A DNA stretch of 64,000 bases from Bradyrhizobium guangdongense (lineage in GTDB: Bacteria > Pseudomonadota > Alphaproteobacteria > Rhizobiales > Xanthobacteraceae), in contig NZ_CP030051.1 of NCBI RefSeq assembly GCF_004114975.1, positions 4,898,001-4,962,000 on the forward strand, read 5' to 3'. A program made the translations under genes and the position numbers. The notes beneath the pieces were generated by a model. It was not told the DNA's origin and searched no databases. It saw nothing but the letters and a program-made list of their open reading frames with translations. Positions within the stretch are counted from its first letter, which is position 1. Each line of letters begins with the position of its first letter. Positions 17,949 through 26,442 of the stretch are shown piece by piece.

Positions 17949-18251
17949 CTACCGGCTTGCCGCCTCGCTGATCCGTCGCTTGATCTTGGCGGCGCTGGCC
18001 TTGAGCAATTCGGACGGTTGCTGACCGGTGGCAGTGCACAGGCAGGCCCAATAATAGATGACATCGCCGAGCTCTTCGACGAGACCCGCCTTGTCGAGCC
18101 AGTCGTCACGCAGCAGCTTCTTGATGTGCTCGGCGACCTCGCCGGCTTCACCGGCAAGGCCAAGCCCGAGATAGGACAGCCGTTCGTTCGAGGGATGTTC
18201 ATCGACTTTCGCTGTTATCGCGGCCCAAGCCGCATATTCATCGATCGTCAT
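17949..18251 (-). CDS. MazG-like nucleotide pyrophosphohydrolase
   Basis: 100 residues, all-alpha NTP-PPase fold. LAGEAGEVAEHIKKLL (E-x-x-E) and LVEELGDVIYYW (E-x-x-D) supply the Mg2+-binding acidic residues of the MazG family. Such single-domain forms hydrolyse non-canonical or excess nucleoside triphosphates. The start at 18251 (MTIDEYAAW) is chosen because AGGA lies six bases upstream; in-frame ATGs also exist at 18257 and 18272. It follows the CMD-like gene by 29 bases on the same strand. Confidence 0.87.
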   Translation of the reverse strand: MTIDEYAAWAAITAKVDEHPSNERLSYLGLGLAGEAGEVAEHIKKLLRDDWLDKAGLVEELGDVIYYWACLCTATGQQPSELLKASAAKIKRRISEAASR

Positions 18252-18280
18252 GACCATTCCTCGCTCGCCCAAGCTTTGGA

Positions 18281-18808
18281 TCAGCCCACCACTTCGGTGA
18301 CGGGCTGGAGATCAATCTCGAATGTCTCCAGGAACTTTGACGTCATGATGTAGAATCCGACCGAGAGCTGCAGCTCGACGAGTGCCGCGGGCGTCAGCCT
18401 GGCGGCGATCGCCTTGAAGGTCGCATCGGTCGGCTTCTTGAGCTTGACGATCTCGTCGGTGAAAGCCAGCGCAGCGCGCTGGGTCTCGTCGAAGCAGGTT
18501 GCGGCCTGCCAGTTTTCGAGCGCCTCGTTCTGCGCGTCGGTGACGCCGACATTCTTGCCGATGCGCTTGTGCGCGATGACCTCGTACGGCGCTTCGCACA
18601 GAATGCCGGTACGTGTGATCGCGAGCTCGCGCACGACAGGATCGAGCTCGCCCTTGTGCCTGATGGCACCGCCGAGCCGGCAGTACTGCTCAAAATAGCT
18701 CGGCGAATGCGCCATCATGCGGAAGATGTTGGCGTTTCGATTTTTGTCGAGGATTTCGCGGGTGCGGTCGGACGCCTTGGATGGGTCGCTGTAGTCGATG
18801 CGGGCCAT
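18281..18808 (-). CDS. carboxymuconolactone decarboxylase (CMD)-like protein
   Basis: 175 residues, AhpD/CMD fold. The segment LAITRTGILCEAPYEVIAHKRIG (residues ~64-86) contains the E...H pair of CMD-like proteins but no CxxC redox motif, so peroxidase activity of the AhpD kind is unlikely. Function is unknown; relatives include 4-carboxymuconolactone decarboxylases. It leads the two-gene unit with the MazG-like protein. Confidence 0.82.
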   Translation of the reverse strand: MARIDYSDPSKASDRTREILDKNRNANIFRMMAHSPSYFEQYCRLGGAIRHKGELDPVVRELAITRTGILCEAPYEVIAHKRIGKNVGVTDAQNEALENWQAATCFDETQRAALAFTDEIVKLKKPTDATFKAIAARLTPAALVELQLSVGFYIMTSKFLETFEIDLQPVTEVVG

Positions 18809-19079
18809 GATTTGCCTTGAGTTTTCCTGAGGCTTTTGATGCTTATTGTCGTTGTCGCGCTAAGTTCCCTCGAACTCTAATTGCGGGCGGACGCAGGAGC
18901 AACATCATCGAGTCAAATTGCCGCCGCATTGCTGATCGACCTTGGCACAGTCGATATTCGCCGCGTGGGGACACATTGCGGTGAATACTCGAAGTGGGGT
19001 GTTCCGAGTAAAAACAATTGGCCGTCTGCGCGCTCACCACGCAACGATGAGTCACGCCCAAGTCTAGGGAGATAACGGC

Positions 19080-19181
19080 ATGAAGGAAGCCACCAAGGGG
19101 GCAGCCTCGGGAGCGCTCGCGCATATGCTGGCGGTGACGGCGATGCTCGTCATCGCCAGCATCTTGTTCTACGGGCGCTAG
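19080..19181 (+). CDS. 33-residue single-pass membrane peptide
   Basis: Very short gene with a good ribosome-binding site (AGGGAGAT, 19067-19074, six bases before the ATG). The product starts MKEATKGAASGALAH, followed by a hydrophobic stretch of about 16 residues (MLAVTAMLVIASILFY) ending in GR. It predicts one inner-membrane helix with a charged N-tail. No function is assigned. It sits alone between divergent/convergent neighbours, and the ~270 bases before it hold no other gene that I can support. Confidence 0.6.
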   Translation: MKEATKGAASGALAHMLAVTAMLVIASILFYGR

Positions 19182-19198
19182 TCAGGGTTCTTCAGTTT

Positions 19199-19283
19199 TC
19201 GTCATTCCGGGGTGGCTCTCGCACAGGCCAGGCCCAGAATACCCGTTCCAGGCTCGGTCCCTTGGACCGCCCCCGAATGACGG
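19199..19283. repeat. palindromic intergenic repeat (CGTCATTCCGGGG type)
   Basis: CGTCATTCCGGGG (from 19200) faces CCCCGAATGACGG (to 19283), with imperfect inner pairing. It lies just after the small membrane peptide and before the DUF35 stop. It is of the same family as 34028-34133. Confidence 0.7.
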
Positions 19284-19289
19284 ATCCCG

Positions 19290-19649
19290 TTACGGTTCCT
19301 TCGTGAAGTACGGCACGAGCTTGCCGGCAAAAGGCCTGAAGCTCGCGGTGACGGCATCGCCGATCGACAGTCCGTTCTCGCCATGGGCCATCATGCGAAA
19401 GCCCTCGGCGCAATCGACCAGCAGGATGTTGTAGGGCACGTGGGCGCGCGTCTCCGGCGTGGCGGCCCGGCAGACCAGCGAGGCCGCGTAGACCGTGCCC
19501 CTGCCGCTGGCGCGCTCCTCGCGCGGACCTCCCGTTCCACACGCCGCACAAAAGGCACGATGGAAGTACTGCACATGACCGCACGCGGTGCAGGTCTGAA
19601 AAACGATGGCCTCTTCGCCACCGGTCCAGTCCGCAAGATCCTCGCTCAT
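19290..19649 (-). CDS. DUF35 protein (zinc ribbon plus OB fold), thiolase partner
   Basis: 119 residues. An N-terminal rubredoxin-like zinc ribbon (CTACGHVQYFHRAFCAACG, residues 20-38) is followed by an OB fold (GRGTVYAASLVCRAA ... VPYNILLVDCAEGFRMMAH). DUF35 proteins pair with thiolase-like enzymes, e.g. in steroid side-chain cleavage and acyl-CoA condensation. The ATG overlaps the stop of the thiolase-like gene (ATGA), strongly suggesting a two-subunit complex. Confidence 0.92.
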   Translation of the reverse strand: MSEDLADWTGGEEAIVFQTCTACGHVQYFHRAFCAACGTGGPREERASGRGTVYAASLVCRAATPETRAHVPYNILLVDCAEGFRMMAHGENGLSIGDAVTASFRPFAGKLVPYFTKEP

Positions 19650-20782
19650 CGCACCCGCTCCAGAAACATGCTGACATGGGACGACAGCACGCCGCCGTCG
19701 CCGTGCAGCAGCGCGATCGAGGCGTCACGCACCTGACGATTCGACGCCCGCTCCGTCACTTGCAAGTGGGCCTCGACCAGATGCGCCATGGCGCCGCCGA
19801 CGCCGCAATGGCCGTAGCTGAGCAGGCCGCCATGGGTGTTCAGCGGCATCGCGCCGTCGCGGCTGAAATGACCGGCACGCACCCGTGCTGCCGCCTCGCC
19901 GCGGCCGGCAAGGCCGAGGTCTTCCAGCAGCATCGCGAGCGTGATGGTAAAACTGTCGTAGATCGCGGCGTAGCGCACGTCGGAGATCGCGAGGCCCGTG
20001 GCCTCCTTCGCGCGCGCGAAGGAGATCTCAGCGCCGAGTTCGCTCAAGTCCGGCGCCGCCGTGACATGCTGATGGGTGTGCGCCTGGGCACAGCCGCGGA
20101 TACGCACCCCCGCCTCTCCGGTCCGCTCGCGGCTGACGACGAAAGCCGCACCGCCGTCGGACACCGGACAGCAGTCGAGCAGCTTGAGCGGCATCGCCAC
20201 CGGCTTCGAGGCCATGACGTCGGCAACCGTGATCGGATCATGGAATTGCGCACCAGGATGCGTGCAGGCGTGCGCACGCATCAGCACCGCGAATTCGGCG
20301 AGATCCTCGTCGGTCACGCCGTATTCGTGCATGTATCTGCTGGCGACGAGGCCGTAATAAGCGGGAATGGTCGGCCCGAGCGGCACCTCGTACTCAGGAT
20401 GCCCCACCTGTGCCAGCGCCTGGATCGAGGCATCGCGGCTCTGTCCGGTCAGGCGATTCTCGCCGGCGACGACGAGCACGTTGCGCGCAACGCCCGCTTC
20501 GACGAGATGGTGGGCGAGCATCGTCATCGTGAGGCCCGTGGCGCCGCCGACCTGCACAGCATGAGCGTAAGACGGGCGGATGCCAAAATGCTCGGCGAAC
20601 ACGGTCGCCAGCATGATGTGCGGCGAGACCGTGGAATAGCCGCAGAGGATGCCGTCGATCTCGGCCCGCTTCAGCCCGGCATCGTCGAGCGCGAGTTGGG
20701 CAGCCGTGCTCATCAGGTCAAGCGAGGATGAGCCTTCGTGCTTGCCGAACGGCGTGAGGCCGACGCCGGTGATGAAGCTCAT
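19646..20782 (-). CDS. thiolase-like (SCP-x/Ltp2-type) protein lacking the nucleophilic cysteine
   Basis: 378 residues, thiolase fold. Where thiolases have the acyl-accepting Cys (as in ENACATG of the neighbour at 22491-23660), this protein reads AVQVGGATG, with Gly80 in place of Cys. The C-terminal loop is GGLLSYGHCGVGG instead of GHPIGATG. Ordinary thiolysis is therefore unlikely. Known Cys-less relatives with DUF35 partners (Ltp2/ChsH2 type) are retro-aldolases acting on CoA-ester side chains; that role is inferred here. The ribosome-binding site is GGGGGATTC. It is coupled to the DUF35 gene. Confidence 0.9.
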   Translation of the reverse strand: MSFITGVGLTPFGKHEGSSSLDLMSTAAQLALDDAGLKRAEIDGILCGYSTVSPHIMLATVFAEHFGIRPSYAHAVQVGGATGLTMTMLAHHLVEAGVARNVLVVAGENRLTGQSRDASIQALAQVGHPEYEVPLGPTIPAYYGLVASRYMHEYGVTDEDLAEFAVLMRAHACTHPGAQFHDPITVADVMASKPVAMPLKLLDCCPVSDGGAAFVVSRERTGEAGVRIRGCAQAHTHQHVTAAPDLSELGAEISFARAKEATGLAISDVRYAAIYDSFTITLAMLLEDLGLAGRGEAAARVRAGHFSRDGAMPLNTHGGLLSYGHCGVGGAMAHLVEAHLQVTERASNRQVRDASIALLHGDGGVLSSHVSMFLERVR

Positions 20783-20790
20783 GAATCCCC

Positions 20791-21990
20791 CTACTCCGCC
20801 GCCGGCCGCGTGACGCCGTCGCGGATCATGGCGGCGATCTCGTCAGGGGCGTAGCCGATCTCGCGCAGGATCTCCGCGCCGTGCTCGTTGAGGCGCGGCG
20901 CCAGGCGCACCGGCTCGGCCTGGCTGTCCGACCAGGTCGCCGTGACCTTCATGCTGCGGATCGGACCTTCGGTCGGATGGTTGACGACCGGAAAGAAGCC
21001 GGTCGCCTCCAGATGATCGTCGTGCAGGATCGAGGCGAGATCGTGCATCGGCATCACGGGCACGTCGGCCTTGGTGAGCAGCTCGATCCATTCGGCGGTG
21101 GTGCGCGTCTCGAAAATGCGCGCAAGCTCGGCATAGACGACGTCGATATTGGCGGCGCGGCCGGCGAAGGTCGCGAATTTGGAATCGGCGCGCAGGTCGT
21201 CGCGTCCCGTCGCCTTGAAGAAGTTCTCCCACTGCTTGTCGTTGTAGACGATGACGCTGAGATAGCCGTCCGAGGTCTTGTAAGGCCTGCGGTCGCGCGA
21301 AAGATGGCGAGCATAGCCGCCCTTGTCGAGCGGCGGCTCGAAGGTCAGCCCGCCCATGTGGTCGCCCATGACGAAGCCGGCCATGGTCTCGAACATCGGA
21401 ATATCGACGCGCTGACCGCGCCCGGTGCGGTCGCGATGCACGAGGCTGGCGCAGATCGCGCCGACGGCGGTCAAGCCGACGATGCGATCGACCAGCGCGT
21501 TCGGCACGTAGCGCGGCACGCCGTCACCGGTCTGCGCCAGCAGCGCAGGCAGCCCGGTCGCGCCCTGGATCAAATCGTCATAGGCGGGCTTGGCGGCATA
21601 GGGCCCGTCCTGGCCGAAGCCGAACACGCCTGCATAGACGAGACGCGGGTTGATTGCGGAGACGACGTCATAGCCGAGCTGAAGCCGCGCCATCGCCTGC
21701 GGCCGGACGTTGTAGACGAGCACGTCGGCATCCTTCAGCAGCCGCAGCACGGCCTCGCGCCCCGCCGGCTTCTTCAAATCGAGGCAGATCGAGCGCTTGC
21801 TGCGGTTGGTGTTGAGGAACACCGGACCCATGCCCGCATGCCGCATCGGGCCGATCAGGCGGGTGACATCGCCATCGAGCGATTCCACCTTGACGACTTC
21901 GGCACCGTAATCGCCGAGCATCTGGGTCGCATAGGGACCCATCAGCACGGTGGTCATGTCGACGACCTTGATGCCCTTCAACGGCCCCAT
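20791..21990 (-). CDS. class III CoA-transferase (CaiB/BaiF family)
   Basis: 399 residues, full length. The N-terminal GIKVVDMTTVLMGPYATQMLGDYGAEVVKVE (split over 6-36) binds CoA. KPAYDDLIQGATG carries the catalytic Asp at about 138, and RGQRVDIPMFETMAGF follows. It predicts transfer of CoA between acyl-CoA and a free acid, activating the substrate of this cluster. It ends eight bases before the thiolase-like gene, so the order is CoA-transferase, thiolase-like, DUF35 in one operon. Confidence 0.93.
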   Translation of the reverse strand: MGPLKGIKVVDMTTVLMGPYATQMLGDYGAEVVKVESLDGDVTRLIGPMRHAGMGPVFLNTNRSKRSICLDLKKPAGREAVLRLLKDADVLVYNVRPQAMARLQLGYDVVSAINPRLVYAGVFGFGQDGPYAAKPAYDDLIQGATGLPALLAQTGDGVPRYVPNALVDRIVGLTAVGAICASLVHRDRTGRGQRVDIPMFETMAGFVMGDHMGGLTFEPPLDKGGYARHLSRDRRPYKTSDGYLSVIVYNDKQWENFFKATGRDDLRADSKFATFAGRAANIDVVYAELARIFETRTTAEWIELLTKADVPVMPMHDLASILHDDHLEATGFFPVVNHPTEGPIRSMKVTATWSDSQAEPVRLAPRLNEHGAEILREIGYAPDEIAAMIRDGVTRPAAE

Positions 21991-22114
21991 CCGTTCGCTC
22001 CCGATTGCGCGGGCTCGAGATGCGGCTCCGCGATTTCGGTCCAGCTAAGGGCAGCGACGCCGGACGCGCAAGGGCGGCCGGCGTATGGCCGCATGCGCAG
22101 GGCCGATACTGCCG

Positions 22115-22321
22115 CTATTTCTTCTGACGGGATTCGCGGATCTTCATGAGACGGTCGAGCTCGTCGTTCTGCTGGTTGATGCGATCGGCGATGCGCGACT
22201 CGTTCTGCTCGCCGGAGGCGGCAGCAGCCTGCTCGATCAGCTGGCGGATGTTGTCCTCAAGGATCGCGATGCGATCGTTGAGGGCCTCCAGCGACAGTGA
22301 ATCTTCGTAGTCAGTGCTCAT
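22115..22321 (-). CDS. small coiled-coil protein of unknown function
   Basis: 68 residues, highly charged and helical (LSLEALNDRIAILEDNIRQLIE...RINQQNDELDRLMKIRESRQKK). It predicts a SlyX-like coiled coil; family not certain. The start at 22321 (MSTDYEDS) has AGGGA upstream. The 124 bases between it and the CoA-transferase start hold nothing notable. Confidence 0.7.
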   Translation of the reverse strand: MSTDYEDSLSLEALNDRIAILEDNIRQLIEQAAAASGEQNESRIADRINQQNDELDRLMKIRESRQKK

Positions 22322-22395
22322 GATGCATTCCCTGCAAATCAATCAGGAGCATTAAGGCGGGCCGGAACCGGCCCACCATGATCTAGCGCAAGAAA

Positions 22396-22485
22396 CGTAG
22401 GGTGGATTAGCCGCTGGCATAATCCACCAAGTTGGTTAAGCGAACGCGGAAGCGTGGTGGGTTACGCTCCGCTAACCCACCCTAC
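22396..22485. repeat. palindromic intergenic repeat (CGTAGGGTGG type)
   Basis: CGTAGGGTGGATTAG (from 22396) faces TAACCCACCCTAC (to 22485), with TAATCCACCA / TGGTGGGTTA inside. A compact hairpin GGGCCGG/CCGGCCC lies just before it (22359-22374). It occupies the gap between the thiolase stop and the small coiled-coil gene. Confidence 0.7.
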
Positions 22486-22490
22486 AAGAC

Positions 22491-23660
22491 CTACTTCAAC
22501 GGCTCCAGCACGGAGACGTAGTTGGCGACCGCAGCGCCGCCCATGTTGAAGATGCCGCCGAGTTTTGCGTTCTTGAGCTGCATACCCTCGGGCGCCTGCC
22601 CCGCAAGCTGCATCGCGGTCATCACATGCATGGAGACGCCGGTGGCGCCGATCGGATGGCCCTTGGCCTTCAACCCGCCGGACGGATTGACCGGCAGCTT
22701 GCCGTCCTTGAGGGTCCAGCCTTCCTTGATGGCGCGGGCGCCCTGCCCCTTCGGCGTCAGGCCCATGGCTTCGTACTCGATCAGTTCGGCGACGGTGAAG
22801 CAGTCGTGGGTCTCGACGAAGGAGAGATCGTTGAGCGTCACCCCTGCCTTTTCCAGCGCGCGCTGCCAGGCAACCGTGCAGCCCTCGAACTGGAGGATGT
22901 CGCGCTTGCTCATCGGCAGGAAGTCCTGGGCGTGCGCGGTGGCGCGGAAGCCGATCGACTTAGCCATGCCCTTGGCAGTCTCGGCATCGGCGAGCACCAG
23001 GGCGGCGGCGCCGTCGGAGACCAGCGAGCAATCGGTGCGCTTCAGGGGGCCGGCGACATAAGGGTTCTTCTCGCTCTCCGCGCGGCAGAAGTCGAAGCCA
23101 AAATCCTTGCGCATCTGCGCGAAGGGATTGGCGACGCCGTTCTTGTGGTTCTTGGCCGCGATCAGCGCCAGCGCATCGGACTGGTCGCCGTATTTCTGGA
23201 AATAGGAGCTGGCGATCTTGCCGAACACGCCGGCGAAGCCGCCGACGGTGTCGCCGTCCTCGGGCAAATAGGACGCCTTGAGCAGGTTCTTGCCGATCTC
23301 AGGTCCCGGGGTGCGGGTCATCTGCTCGACGCCGACTACCAGCACGATCTTCGCAGCGCCTGCGGCAATCGCGCGCAGGCCCTGGTGCACGGCCGCCGAG
23401 CCGGTCGCGCAGGCGTTCTCGACCCGGGTGGCCGGCTTGAAGCGCAGCTTCGGGTCGGCCTGGAGCACCAGGGAGGCGGTAAAATCCTGCGCCGAGAAGC
23501 CGGCGTTGAAATGGCCGAGCACGATCTCGTCGACGTCGGAGGCCGAAATGCCGGCATCGGCCATCGCCTCGTTGGCGACTCGGGTGACGAGGCTTTCGAC
23601 GGTTTCAGTGTCGAACTTGCCGAACGGCGTGTGCGCCCATCCGACGATGCTGGCGGTCAT
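22491..23660 (-). CDS. acetyl-CoA acetyltransferase / SCP-x-type thiolase (catalytically complete)
   Basis: 389 residues. VENACATGSAA gives the nucleophile Cys84, GGLKAKGHPIGATG the catalytic His, and TDCSLVSDGAAALVLAD is a family motif. The length and the VGWAHTPFGKFD start fit the SCP-x/steroid-type thiolase group. It predicts 3-ketoacyl-CoA thiolysis, probably of branched or cyclic side chains, in step with the CoA-transferase/DUF35 cluster just downstream. The start at 23660 has AGGGAGAAAAG. Confidence 0.92.
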   Translation of the reverse strand: MTASIVGWAHTPFGKFDTETVESLVTRVANEAMADAGISASDVDEIVLGHFNAGFSAQDFTASLVLQADPKLRFKPATRVENACATGSAAVHQGLRAIAAGAAKIVLVVGVEQMTRTPGPEIGKNLLKASYLPEDGDTVGGFAGVFGKIASSYFQKYGDQSDALALIAAKNHKNGVANPFAQMRKDFGFDFCRAESEKNPYVAGPLKRTDCSLVSDGAAALVLADAETAKGMAKSIGFRATAHAQDFLPMSKRDILQFEGCTVAWQRALEKAGVTLNDLSFVETHDCFTVAELIEYEAMGLTPKGQGARAIKEGWTLKDGKLPVNPSGGLKAKGHPIGATGVSMHVMTAMQLAGQAPEGMQLKNAKLGGIFNMGGAAVANYVSVLEPLK

Positions 23661-23720
23661 GGTCTTTTCTCCCTGGAGTCTCTTACCTGAGCTAAGTCTT
23701 AGCCCAGGGATGGCAAGACT

Positions 23721-24371
23721 TCACGCAGGTTTAAGCGCGTGAAGGGTGCGCTGGCAGATGGCAGTTATGCCGGCCCAGTTCCCGGCCCGGATCTCCGCCG
23801 TCGGGCACAGCCAGGAGCCGCCAACCGCGACCACATTGGGCTCGGCGAGCCAGGTTGCCGCATTGGCTTCGCCGACCCCGCCGGTCGGGCAGAACCGCAC
23901 GTTCGGAAACGGACCGCCAAGCGAGCGCAGCCCCTTGATGCCGCCGGCCTGCTCGGCCGGGAAGAACTTTGCGACATCGAAGCCGTAGGACAGCGCCATC
24001 ATCAGCTCGGAGGCGGTGGCAATGCCCGGCGCAAACGGCAGGGAGCTGTCGGTGGCGGCCTTGAGGAGATCGGGGGTCAGGCCTGGGCTGATGCCGAAGG
24101 CAACGCCGAGCTTCTCGACCCGGGTGAAGTCGGCCGGATTAAGAATGGTGCCGATGCCGACGACCGCGTCGGGCACTTCGGACATGATCGCTCGGGCCGC
24201 CTCGATCGCAATGGGGGTGCGCAGGGTCACCTCCAGCGTGCGCACACCGCCCGCCACCAAGGCTTGCGCCAGCGGCACGGCATCCTGGATGCGCTCGATG
24301 GTGAGGACGGGGATGACGGTCGCGGCCTTGAACAGCGCGACGAGGTGGTTCTGTTGGGCAGCAGTGGTCAT
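23721..24371 (-). CDS. eda: 2-dehydro-3-deoxy-phosphogluconate (KDPG) aldolase
   Basis: 216 residues, matching Eda. LEVTLRTP holds the general acid/base Glu47, and FDVAKFFPAEQAGG holds the Schiff-base Lys135. It cleaves KDPG (or KDPGal) to pyruvate and glyceraldehyde 3-phosphate. The start at 24371 (MTTAAQQNHL) is 13 bases after the kinase stop; an earlier in-frame start would overlap the kinase. It is the last gene of the ABC-denD-kdgK-eda operon and supplies the final step of the pathway. Confidence 0.95.
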   Translation of the reverse strand: MTTAAQQNHLVALFKAATVIPVLTIERIQDAVPLAQALVAGGVRTLEVTLRTPIAIEAARAIMSEVPDAVVGIGTILNPADFTRVEKLGVAFGISPGLTPDLLKAATDSSLPFAPGIATASELMMALSYGFDVAKFFPAEQAGGIKGLRSLGGPFPNVRFCPTGGVGEANAATWLAEPNVVAVGGSWLCPTAEIRAGNWAGITAICQRTLHALKPA

Positions 24372-24384
24372 CTTGGCTTTCGTT

Positions 24385-25371
24385 TCACTTGGTGGCCTGA
24401 CGCGTGGTTGCCGGCCGGTGCCGCTTCTTCGGCGGCATGGCATAGCCCGGAATGATGGCGCCGGGATAGCAGATCACGAGGCTGGCGAGGCGGTGCCCGG
24501 CCTGAGCGGCCTCGCCCGGATCGGAACCCGTGAGGCGGGCTGCGATATAGGCCGCCGCAAAACTGTCACCAGCCGCCGTAGTGTCAACGACCGGTTTGCT
24601 CATGGGTTCGGCCCGGGCCTCGCCGGTCCCGCCGGGAAAGCGGAGCAGGCTGACGGGCTCGGCGAGCCGGAACACCAGTTCGGGCGTCGGAATGCGCGCC
24701 ATCAATTGCTCACGGCTTTCGCCGGGATAGAGCGCGAGCAGATCTTCGGTCGAGGTCAGCACGATGTCGGCGGCCGCAAAGGCCACGGCGAACACCTCGC
24801 GCGCGACATCGCGATCAGGCCAGCCGCGCGCGCGAAAATTGGTGTCGAATACGAAGCGAGTGCCGAGCAGGCGCGCGCGCTTGATCGCCGCGAACAGGCG
24901 TTCGCGGCCGGGCGCATCGTAGATCGAGAGCGTGATCGCGGAGAGATAGACGATGTCGTAGCTCATCAGCGAGTTGAGCAGCTCGTCCGTCTCCGGCAGG
25001 CTCATCAGCTGCCGTGCCGCCGCACTGTCCCGCCAGTGGAAGAACTGGCGTTCACCCTTTCCGTCCGTCTGGATCATGTAGATGCCTGGCAGCTTGCCGG
25101 GCAGCCGCACCACGCGCCGCGTGCCGACCCCCTCGGCATTCCAGGCCGCGATCATCTCCTCGCTCAGGGCGTCATCGCCGAGCGCGGTGAGATAGTCGAC
25201 CTTGACCTCGAGCCGCGCCAGGTAAACCGCCGTGTTGAGGGTGTCCCCGCCAAAGCCGCGCGAGTACAGGCCACCGCCCTGCCCGGCCTGCCCACCTTGA
25301 GCCTGCCGAAGCTCGACCATGCACTCGCCGATGCAAGCCACGCTCGCCATCGTCATATCCACGCTGTTCAT
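24385..25371 (-). CDS. kdgK: 2-keto-3-deoxygluconate kinase (PfkB family)
   Basis: 328 residues, ribokinase/PfkB fold. The N-terminal VACIGECMVELRQ and GGDTLNTAVYLARL segments and the C-terminal signature VVDTTAAGDSFAAAY give the catalytic Asp269. It is adjacent to KDPG aldolase, so phosphorylation of 2-keto-3-deoxy sugar acid is the likely reaction. Starts at 25371, 25356 or 25350 are possible; none has a strong ribosome-binding site, and translation may be coupled to denD nine bases upstream. Confidence 0.92.
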   Translation of the reverse strand: MNSVDMTMASVACIGECMVELRQAQGGQAGQGGGLYSRGFGGDTLNTAVYLARLEVKVDYLTALGDDALSEEMIAAWNAEGVGTRRVVRLPGKLPGIYMIQTDGKGERQFFHWRDSAAARQLMSLPETDELLNSLMSYDIVYLSAITLSIYDAPGRERLFAAIKRARLLGTRFVFDTNFRARGWPDRDVAREVFAVAFAAADIVLTSTEDLLALYPGESREQLMARIPTPELVFRLAEPVSLLRFPGGTGEARAEPMSKPVVDTTAAGDSFAAAYIAARLTGSDPGEAAQAGHRLASLVICYPGAIIPGYAMPPKKRHRPATTRQATK

Positions 25372-25379
25372 CCGACAAC

Positions 25380-26366
25380 TCAGGCGACGAAATTGCCGCC
25401 GAGTTCGTCTTCGATGTGAATGCGGATGATATCGTCGAAATTCTTCTCGGCGGTGGTGAAGCCGAGCTCGAGGGCTCGCTTGGGGTTGAAGTTGCGCGGC
25501 CAGCCGCCGACGATTCCGACGATGAAGGGATCTGGCTCCCGCTTGATGCGGGCTGCGACCTTCTCGCCGGCAACACGCTTCAGGGCCGCGATCTGCTCGC
25601 CGACCGTCGCGGACAGGCCGGGCATCGTCAGGTTACGGCGCGGACCGACGGTCGCGAGGTCCATGGTGCCGGCGTGCAGCAGGAAGCCGACGGCCGAGCG
25701 CGGCGTCGCGTGCCAGTGGCGGACGTCCTCGGACACCGGGAGGATCGCCTCCTTGCCGGCCAGCGGCTCGCGCAGGATGTTGGAGAAGAAGCCCGATGCC
25801 GCCTTGTTGGGCAGGCCGGGCCGGATGCAGATCGTCGGCAGGCGGATGCCGATGCCATCGAGAAAGCCGCGACGGGAATAATCGGCCAGCAGCAGTTCGC
25901 CGATCGCCTTCTGGGTGCCGTAGCTCAAGAGCGGGGTGTGGAAGAACTCGTCGCCGATCGCGTCCGGGAACGGGGCGCCAAACACCGCGATCGAGGATGT
26001 GAACACCACGCGCGGCTTGTAGCCGCCGCCGACGAGGCGGATGCCATCCAGCAGCATCCGCGTGCCATCGAGGTTGATGCGGTAGCCCTTGTCGAAATCG
26101 AGTTCGGCTTCGCCCGAGACGATCGCAGCGAGATGGAAGATCACGTCGGGACGACCTGCAATCAGCTTCTCGGCCGCACCCGGCACGGCGAAATCGCCCG
26201 AGACGGTTTCGACGGCAAAACCGGCCTTTTCCGGCTTCTTGGGCTCGACCACGTCATGCATGGTCAACTTGGTGATGTCGCTCATGCCGAGCCGGCCGTC
26301 GCGCAACAGCCGTTCACACAATTTGCGACCAACCATGCCGGCCGCGCCCAGAACCAGAATGTGCAA
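25380..26366 (-). CDS. NAD-dependent epimerase/dehydratase-type dehydrogenase, DenD-like
   Basis: 328 residues, extended SDR. The Rossmann motif is LVLGAAGMVGRKL, followed by VIFHLAAIVSGEAELD, and the active-site Tyr/Lys are in LSYGTQKAIGE. The sequence resembles D-erythronate 2-dehydrogenase (DenD), which oxidises the C2 hydroxyl of a sugar acid. No erythronate kinase or decarboxylase is nearby, so the substrate may differ. The start codon is TTG at 26366 with a strong GAAGGAG eight bases upstream. Confidence 0.85.
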   Translation of the reverse strand: MHILVLGAAGMVGRKLCERLLRDGRLGMSDITKLTMHDVVEPKKPEKAGFAVETVSGDFAVPGAAEKLIAGRPDVIFHLAAIVSGEAELDFDKGYRINLDGTRMLLDGIRLVGGGYKPRVVFTSSIAVFGAPFPDAIGDEFFHTPLLSYGTQKAIGELLLADYSRRGFLDGIGIRLPTICIRPGLPNKAASGFFSNILREPLAGKEAILPVSEDVRHWHATPRSAVGFLLHAGTMDLATVGPRRNLTMPGLSATVGEQIAALKRVAGEKVAARIKREPDPFIVGIVGGWPRNFNPKRALELGFTTAEKNFDDIIRIHIEDELGGNFVA

Positions 26367-26442
26367 GAGCCTACTCCTTCTTATTGGCCGGAACGCGCCG
26401 CTCTTGAAACGTATTGGCGCGTTCTCAGGCAGGCCCCGCTGG

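Noticed and set aside
20881..22149. 422-codon open frame on the plus strand
   Set aside because: Antisense to the class III CoA-transferase; no recognisable motif.
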